From positions 1-9,539 of the forward strand of contig JAHIPR010000097.1 of the NCBI GenBank assembly GCA_018903015.1: a DNA stretch of 9,539 nucleotides, in the 5' to 3' direction. Below, piece by piece: positions 5,668 through 9,539 of the stretch; positions within the stretch are counted from its first letter, which is position 1; each line of letters begins with the position of its first letter. The notes beneath the pieces are model-generated. The model made no database searches and was not told the origin of the DNA. It saw only the letters and a program-made list of their open reading frames with translations. Both the position numbers and the translations under genes were made by a program. The stretch comes from a bacterium (lineage in GTDB: Bacteria > Atribacterota > JS1 > SB-45 > 34-128).

Positions 5668-6861
5668 TTATAGTTCTGCCTGTTCTTTTAGTGTCTCCGC
5701 TTTATCGGTCTTTTCCCAGGTAAAATCTTCATCTTCCCTTCCAAAATGACCATATGCAGCAGTCTTCCTATATATAGGTCTTCTCAGTTTCAAGTGTCTT
5801 ATTATTGCTTCCGGACGTAAATCAAAATATTTTTTGATTAATTCTAATATTTTCGATTGATTAATTTTTTCTGTACCAAAAGTATCTATCATAATAGAGA
5901 CAGGATGAGCCACTCCTATAGCATAGGCAATTTGTATTTCACATTTATCAGCCAATCCGGCAGCCACAATATTTTTTGCGATATACCTCGCCATATAACT
6001 ACCTGACCTGTCAACTTTAGTGGGGTCTTTTCCGGAGAAACATCCTCCGCCATGACTTCCCACTCCTCCATAGGTATCTACAATTATTTTTCTGCCGGTT
6101 ACACCGGTATCTGCTTGAGGGCCGCCTATGGCAAATCTTCCGGTAGAATTAATAAAATATTTAGTATTTTCGTCAAGATATTTTTTAGGTATAACATAAT
6201 TAATAACTTTTTCTTTAATATCTTTTTGAATAGTTTCATAGGGAATATCTTGGTGATGTTGGGCAGCAATTACTATCGCTTTCACTCTTATTGGTTCTCC
6301 ATTTTCATATTCAACTGTAACCTGAGATTTCCCATCAGGTCTAAGATAAGGAATTATCTTCTTTTTTCTTGCTTCTGCCAGTCGATAGGTTAATTTATGA
6401 GCCAATATTATAGGAAGGGGCATCAGTTCGGGAGTTTCTCTACAGGCATAACCAAACATCATTCCCTGATCGCCTGCCCCAGTAGTTTCTATGTCATTTT
6501 TTTCTTTTTCCACTTCTTTTACCTCTAGTGATTTACTCACTCCCCGATCTATATCCTTAGACTGTTCATCAATAGAGGTTAATACCGCACAAGTATCACC
6601 ATCAAATCCATATTTAGCCCTGGTATAACCTATGTCTCGGATGGTTTTACGTACTATTTTTGGAATATCTACATAGCAAGAAGTAGTAATCTGCCCGGCC
6701 ACCATAACCAGTCCGGTGGCTACTAAAGTTTCTACTGCTACTCTTCCGTAAGGATCTTCTTTATAGATGGCATCCAGGATAGCATCAGATATTTGATCAG
6801 CAATCTTATCCGGATGTCCTTCAGTAACTGATTCAGAAGTAAATAAATATTTGTTCTTCAA
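5668..6861 (-). CDS. metK: S-adenosylmethionine synthetase
   Basis: MetK makes S-adenosylmethionine from methionine and ATP in the cytoplasm, supplying methylation and polyamine synthesis. The full family pattern is present: [20 protein letters not shown] at the N-terminus (ATP-binding His and Asp), [24 protein letters not shown], and the glycine-rich loop [20 protein letters not shown] with its Lys and Asp. Length is about 397 residues, typical. An in-frame ATG at 6870 would add three residues, but it directly abuts the GGAG Shine-Dalgarno, leaving no spacing. The TTG at 6861 lies 9 nt from it and gives the family-like start M-K-N-K-Y-L-F-T, so I chose it. A SAM-I riboswitch and terminator precede the gene, giving end-product control. 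It appears monocistronic. GGGCFSG has Cys where Ala is more usual. Confidence 0.96.
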   Translation of the reverse strand: MKNKYLFTSESVTEGHPDKIADQISDAILDAIYKEDPYGRVAVETLVATGLVMVAGQITTSCYVDIPKIVRKTIRDIGYTRAKYGFDGDTCAVLTSIDEQSKDIDRGVSKSLEVKEVEKEKNDIETTGAGDQGMMFGYACRETPELMPLPIILAHKLTYRLAEARKKKIIPYLRPDGKSQVTVEYENGEPIRVKAIVIAAQHHQDIPYETIQKDIKEKVINYVIPKKYLDENTKYFINSTGRFAIGGPQADTGVTGRKIIVDTYGGVGSHGGGCFSGKDPTKVDRSGSYMARYIAKNIVAAGLADKCEIQIAYAIGVAHPVSIMIDTFGTEKINQSKILELIKKYFDLRPEAIIRHLKLRRPIYRKTAAYGHFGREDEDFTWEKTDKAETLKEQAEL

Positions 6862-6870
6862 ATCTAACAT

Positions 6871-6877
6871 CTCCTTT
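6871..6877 (-). promoter_or_regulatory. Shine-Dalgarno of metK (decides the start)
   Basis: AAAGGAG on the minus strand touches the ATG at 6870 with zero spacing but stands 9 nt before TTG at 6861. Normal spacing is about 5-9 nt, so the TTG is favoured. Confidence 0.75.
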
Positions 6878-6892
6878 TTTTGATTCTAAATT

Positions 6893-6918
6893 AAAAAACC
6901 TCTTCAATGCCGAAGAGG
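6893..6918 (-). terminator. Intrinsic terminator of the SAM riboswitch
   Basis: CCTCTTC pairs with GAAGAGG around GGCATT and is followed by TTTTTT on the minus strand. It lies between the aptamer and the metK Shine-Dalgarno, as expected for SAM-induced termination. Confidence 0.92.
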
Positions 6919-6927
6919 TAATTTTTT

Positions 6928-7048
6928 TCTTATCTCTCGGAATTGTAATTCCGCGGGAATTAGCACCGACACAATGCCTTTGTTTATAGCATCATAGGTT
7001 GCTGGGCTTCTTAGGGTCCGTCCCTCCACCAACTCTTGATAAGAGCAT
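6928..7048 (-). promoter_or_regulatory. SAM-I (S-box) riboswitch aptamer
   Basis: On the minus strand the conserved S-box segments appear in order: CTCTTATCAAGAG, GGTGGAGGGA (K-turn side), CCCTAAGAAGCCCAGCAACC, GGTGCTAATTCC and GAGAGATAAG. The P1 helix forms from CTTATC (near 7044) and GATAAG (near 6930). SAM binding stabilises P1 and lets the downstream terminator form, turning off metK. The P3-P4 part is AT-rich and unremarkable. Confidence 0.96.
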
Positions 7049-7065
7049 ATTATTTTTATTTTGTT

Positions 7066-7094
7066 AAAATACCATAGTTAAAATCTAATGTCAA
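7066..7094 (-). promoter_or_regulatory. Promoter of the SAM riboswitch-metK transcript
   Basis: A perfect TTGACA (7089-7094) is followed after 17 bp by TATTTT (7066-7071) on the minus strand. The predicted RNA start, near 7059, is about 11 nt before the P1 helix of the riboswitch. Confidence 0.75.
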
Positions 7095-7164
7095 ATTATT
7101 CGTAATTTAGTATCGAGTTAAGAAATAAGTATATAGCAAAGAAAACGAAAGAGAAAAAGATAAA

Positions 7165-7239
7165 GATAAAAAAATCAGGAGCTATTTGTAGGGGCACAAT
7201 GAATTGTGCCCTCGCCATTTTGTTGCCTAATGTCTCCTG
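7165..7239 (-). terminator. Probable compound terminator after manC
   Basis: CAGGAG (7234-7239) can pair with CTCCTG (7176-7181), which is followed by ATTTTTTTA on the minus strand. The 52-nt interior holds the palindrome at 7192-7211, so the RNA would be a two-tier hairpin. The position just after manC and before the metK promoter fits. The outer helix is only 6 bp, hence moderate confidence. Confidence 0.42.
7187..7211 (+). repeat. GTAGGGG palindrome, GCACAAT core
   Basis: TGTAGGGGCACAAT is followed by GA and ATTGTGCCC, giving 9-bp arms (7192-7200 and 7203-7211). It shares the TGTAGGGGC edge with 5532-5556 but has a different self-complementary core. Confidence 0.85.
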
Positions 7240-7263
7240 TGGGCACGATGCATCGTGCCCCTT
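7239..7263 (-). repeat. GGGGCACGATGCATCGTGCCC palindrome, copy downstream of manC
   Basis: Positions 7241-7260 are a perfect 20-bp palindrome, GGGCACGATGCATCGTGCCC. The 25-bp segment 7239-7263 is the exact reverse complement of 8459-8483 on the other side of manC. It is related to the GTAGGGG family by the AGGGGCAC edge. Confidence 0.9.
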
Positions 7264-7291
7264 ACCATTTTATTTAATTTTTGGGTTGAAA

Positions 7292-8377
7292 TTATAAATA
7301 CTTTTTATATTTTTCGTTGTTAGCCATCCTTTTAATTATCTTCTTTAAGTCACCTTCTCGTTTTTTGGGATAAATTAATTTTATATCTCCACTTGATATG
7401 ATAATTAAATCAGATAGGCCGATAGTAACTATTAAGCCTTCATCGTTTACAATAACACATCCTTTGGTATCTACTCCTTCATGCCCACCTTGAATTACAT
7501 TACCATCTTTATCCTGAGGAAAAATTCTCTCCATCGAAGTCCAGGAACCAATATCATCCCAACTAAAATCTCCTTTTACCACCAATCTATTAGAGACTTT
7601 TTCCATAATCGCATAATCTATAGATATTTTTTCTAATCCATAAAATACTTCTTTTACGATTTGTTTTTTTTGCAATGTCCCTAAACTATCTTTAATTTTC
7701 ATTAATCCATTGTAAAGTTTGGGAATCTCTGTTTTTATAGCATTTAAAATATCTATGCAAGTCCAAACAAATATACCACTATTCCAAAGATAATTTTTCT
7801 CGCTTATAAATTTTTTCGCAGTTTCTAAATCTGGTTTTTCTGTGAAATTTTTCACCACACAAGCGGTAATATTTTCAGTCTTTTCTACTTCTTCGTCTAC
7901 ACAGATATAACCATATCCGGTTTCTGGCCGTGATGGTTTAATACCTATGGTAATTAAATTACCCGTTTCACGAGCAAGGGCACAAGCTTCTTTAATTACC
8001 TCTAAAAATTTTTCGCTATCTTTTATTATATGATCTATGGGAAGTGTAATCATAGTGGTGTCAGGATCTTTATATCTATGTTCAATAACTACTGCAGCTA
8101 AACCGATACAGGCTGCAGTATCTCTACCCACTGGTTCAAGGATATAATTTAGATAATCTATTTCAGGAAGAGCATCTTTTATGCTATCAAAGAGATCTTC
8201 CGTGGTAGAAATAAACACATCTGATAAATCAATTAGTGGTAAAACGCGATTAATGGTCTCTCTAATCATGCTATTTCCGCCAGTAATAGATAACAACTGT
8301 TTAGGTGTGTCAAATCTGCTATGAGGCCAGAATCTTTGCCCCCGGCCACCAGCCATCAGGACGGCAACATTCTTCAT
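7292..8377 (-). CDS. manC: Mannose-1-phosphate guanylyltransferase (single-domain)
   Basis: The enzyme makes GDP-mannose from mannose-1-phosphate and GTP, the donor for polysaccharide and glycan synthesis. The 361 residues carry the nucleotidyltransferase signature MAGGRGQRFWPHSR...PKQ (8-27), GRDTAA at 84-89, LPIDH at 112-116, GYGYI at 154-158, FTEKP at 178-182, WNSGIFVW at 198-205 and GDFSWDDIGSW at 269-279. There is a short C-terminal beta-helix part but no isomerase (cupin) domain, so it is the short GMP form rather than the bifunctional type. The reading frame is open upstream to an ATG at 8467, but I chose 8377: GGGGAGG stands 9 nt before it and the protein then begins MKNVAVLMAGG like its family. 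The upstream 30 codons translate the heptamer repeats. No other sugar genes are nearby. Confidence 0.94.
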   Translation of the reverse strand: MKNVAVLMAGGRGQRFWPHSRFDTPKQLLSITGGNSMIRETINRVLPLIDLSDVFISTTEDLFDSIKDALPEIDYLNYILEPVGRDTAACIGLAAVVIEHRYKDPDTTMITLPIDHIIKDSEKFLEVIKEACALARETGNLITIGIKPSRPETGYGYICVDEEVEKTENITACVVKNFTEKPDLETAKKFISEKNYLWNSGIFVWTCIDILNAIKTEIPKLYNGLMKIKDSLGTLQKKQIVKEVFYGLEKISIDYAIMEKVSNRLVVKGDFSWDDIGSWTSMERIFPQDKDGNVIQGGHEGVDTKGCVIVNDEGLIVTIGLSDLIIISSGDIKLIYPKKREGDLKKIIKRMANNEKYKKYL

Positions 8378-8401
8378 AAAAATTATCCTCCCCTTTTTGT
8401 C

Positions 8402-8422
8402 GTATTGAGTATCGAGTATCGC
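8402..8422. repeat. Heptamer array upstream of manC
   Basis: Units GTATTGA, GTATCGA and GTATCGC follow a C. This is the same heptamer family as at 5486-5506 and, in phase-shifted form, 5644-5667. It lies in the untranslated leader of manC, just beyond the Shine-Dalgarno. Confidence 0.78.
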
Positions 8423-8458
8423 GAACAAGAACAGTGATGAGTAATGTGTAATAAGTAC

Positions 8459-8483
8459 AAGGGGCACGATGCATCGTGCCCAC
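8459..8483 (+). repeat. GGGGCACGATGCATCGTGCCC palindrome, copy upstream of manC
   Basis: Contains the same perfect 20-bp palindrome (8462-8481) as 7241-7260, with flanks AAG and AC that match in inverted orientation. It is transcribed in the manC leader if the promoter at 8574-8602 is used. Confidence 0.9.
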
Positions 8484-8505
8484 CAGAGGAATTAAGAAAA
8501 CAACA

Positions 8506-8530
8506 CGGATCGAATAAATTCGACCCCTAC
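8506..8530 (-). repeat. GTAGGGG palindrome, GTCGAAT core
   Basis: On the minus strand it reads GTAGGGGTCGAAT, TT, ATTCGATCC. The 9-bp arms (8507-8515 and 8518-8526) differ at one position, which is a G-U pair in RNA. The GTAGGGG edge is kept while the core differs from all other copies. Confidence 0.8.
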
Positions 8531-8573
8531 CTCATACATCATATAAAAAACTTTTAAATTTTCGATTTAACTT

Positions 8574-8602
8574 ATTATATAATCATTTTTGTAATATATC
8601 AA
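8574..8602 (-). promoter_or_regulatory. Promoter of manC
   Basis: TTGATA (8597-8602) and a perfect TATAAT (8574-8579) are 17 bp apart on the minus strand. It lies 17 bp after the ribU stop codon and predicts a leader of about 190 nt carrying two palindromes and a heptamer array before the manC start. Confidence 0.75.
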
Positions 8603-8618
8603 AAAAAATAATTTAGGT

Positions 8619-9149
8619 TTATTTGCTAATTATTATAGGGTACAGCCTTTTATATAAAATGAAAGTTAAGACACCACTAATAATCCCTTTTAAAAGATTA
8701 AAGGGAATAATAGCTGGAATTAACATTTTAACTACGATATCTCTATTAACCCCTAAATAAAGAGGGGTAATTATCAAATTAGCCGGAACCATTATTAAGG
8801 TCATTGCTAATGTTCCCAAGATTAATCCTAAAATTGCTCCTTTCTTGTTATGATACAAGAAATAGATTTGAGAAGATACAAATACTAAAGTCCCGGTGGC
8901 TAAAAAATTCATCAAAGCACCATAAGGACCGCCTTGCCCGGAAATAAAAGCAAAAAGTATAGCGGTAATTAGAGACATTAAAACACCAATTTTCGGACCC
9001 AATTTAAAAGATCCAATCAGGAGAAATACACTCCCCGGATCATATAATAAAAATGGCGCTTGGGGTAAAATTGGAAAATGAATAAAATACCCGGCCACTA
9101 TGGACAAGGCTACTAATATAGAAATACTGGTAATTTTTTTACTTTTCAT
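8619..9149 (-). CDS. ribU: Riboflavin ECF transporter substrate-binding S component
   Basis: RibU is the membrane protein that binds riboflavin and works with a shared ECF module (EcfA, EcfA', EcfT) to import it. The 176 residues are almost entirely hydrophobic with about six membrane segments (approximately 7-25, 37-52, 56-71, 78-98, 104-126 and 143-168). The loop FPILPQAPFLLYDPGSVFLL at 25-44 closely matches the RibU signature between the first two segments. The start is supported by AAGGAG 8 nt before the ATG. An FMN riboswitch and terminator precede it, which independently supports a riboflavin substrate. ECF module genes are not in the window; they are often encoded elsewhere. Other S components are possible by fold only, but the motif and riboswitch make them unlikely. 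Confidence 0.94.
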   Translation of the reverse strand: MKSKKITSISILVALSIVAGYFIHFPILPQAPFLLYDPGSVFLLIGSFKLGPKIGVLMSLITAILFAFISGQGGPYGALMNFLATGTLVFVSSQIYFLYHNKKGAILGLILGTLAMTLIMVPANLIITPLYLGVNRDIVVKMLIPAIIPFNLLKGIISGVLTFILYKRLYPIIISK

Positions 9150-9240
9150 ACAGATTCTCCTTCTTTGGTTTTTTATTTAACTTACTAATTTAACTAATAA
9201 CAAAAAAATTATTTTTGTTCCCCTATAATTTTAAAATATT

Positions 9241-9286
9241 TCTTAAAATAAAATATCCCCGGAAAAATTATATTTTCTCGGGGATA
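9241..9286 (-). terminator. Intrinsic terminator of the FMN riboswitch
   Basis: On the minus strand TATCCCCG...GAAAA pairs with TTTTTC...CGGGGATA (9254-9286), followed by the T-rich TTTTATTTTAAG. It lies between the aptamer and ribU. The strong GGGGATA/TATCCCC stem and position fit FMN-induced termination. Confidence 0.9.
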
Positions 9287-9306
9287 ATCCTTATTTAAAA
9301 TAAATT

Positions 9307-9498
9307 ACTTCTCCTTCCTTCCAGACTATACTGTCGGCTCTGGCTTTTCACCAGATCTGTTCGATACTCACAATGATGAATACCGAGCTCGTGGGCTTAT
9401 TACTTCCTCTCAGCATTCTCTATTATTTGTGAGGAGAATAATTTCACCACCGGTCGGGAATTGGTTATCTTTTAGTCTAACCTCACCCTGCCCCGAAA
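9307..9498 (-). promoter_or_regulatory. FMN riboswitch (RFN element)
   Basis: Conserved RFN segments occur in order on the minus strand: TTCGGGGCAGGGTGA, AATTCCCGACCGGTGGT, AGCCCACGAGC, GATCTGGTGAAAAGCCAGAGC, CGACAGTATAGTCTGGA and GGAGAAG. These form the P1-P6 junction that binds FMN. A 20-nt hairpin (9463-9482, GGTTA/TAACC) is inserted between the GGGTGA and AATTCCC halves of P2. The long AT-rich variable arm after GGTGGT is in the usual position. FMN binding is expected to shut off ribU. Confidence 0.96.
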
Positions 9499-9529
9499 AA
9501 GTTTAATCTTCAATATTCTATTTTTGGTG

Positions 9530-9535
9530 ATTATA
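9530..9535 (-). promoter_or_regulatory. -10 box of the FMN riboswitch-ribU promoter
   Basis: A perfect TATAAT on the minus strand lies about 32 nt upstream of the aptamer. The matching -35 would be outside the window, so only half of the promoter can be judged. Confidence 0.55.
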
Positions 9536-9539
9536 TCAC

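Noticed and set aside
8378..8467. N-terminal 30-residue extension of manC from the ATG at 8467
   Set aside because: It translates the palindrome and heptamer DNA, lacks a Shine-Dalgarno, and the family N-terminus begins at 8377 after a strong GGGGAGG.

Overview
The window is an AT-rich bacterial chromosomal segment in which every convincing gene lies on the minus strand, so it is best read from high to low coordinates. Four features point to a Firmicutes-like or Atribacterota-like low-GC bacterium: a T-box, an S-box (SAM-I) riboswitch and an FMN riboswitch, all with intrinsic terminators; strong AGGAGG-type Shine-Dalgarno sites; and TTG starts. Intergenic DNA rich in short palindromes and heptamer repeats also suits an uncultured lineage. 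The lineage is an inference from style, not a proven assignment.

Layout in the direction of transcription: (1) 9539-8619, a promoter -10, an FMN riboswitch with terminator, and ribU, the riboflavin-binding S component of an ECF transporter. (2) 8602-7165, a near-consensus promoter, a repeat-rich leader, manC (mannose-1-phosphate guanylyltransferase) and a likely terminator. Identical palindromes in opposite orientation sit on both sides of manC. (3) 7094-5668, a promoter, SAM-I riboswitch, terminator and metK (S-adenosylmethionine synthetase), whose real start is probably a TTG nine nucleotides after the Shine-Dalgarno. (4) 5667-5380, a repeat-rich spacer with heptamer arrays and a GTAGGGG palindrome, then a candidate promoter. 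(5) 5379-1, a mixed block: pilT copy 1, a T-box riboswitch, a small stand-alone MshEN-domain protein, pilT copy 2, a REP-like palindrome, hisS, a second REP-like palindrome, and asnS running off the left edge.

The first three units are conventional feedback circuits: FMN limits riboflavin uptake and SAM limits its own synthesis. The fifth is the unusual part. A T-box normally sits directly ahead of an aminoacyl-tRNA synthetase or amino-acid gene. Here hisS-asnS lies about 2 kb downstream, and the first genes after the T-box are a putative c-di-GMP-binding MshEN protein and a pilus-retraction ATPase. If the terminator controls that transcript, tRNA charging would gate type IV pilus genes together with hisS-asnS. 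The T-box also appears to have a very short Stem I with a GAC (Asp) specifier candidate. This does not match the His/Asn synthetases downstream, although its discriminator-pairing base fits G73 tRNAs such as Asp and Asn.

Intergenic DNA holds three repeat families: two long REP/MITE-like palindromes tightly bracketing hisS, five GTAGGGG-type palindromes whose cores differ, and four 7-bp-period arrays. No transposase, CRISPR array, tRNA or rRNA gene is visible.
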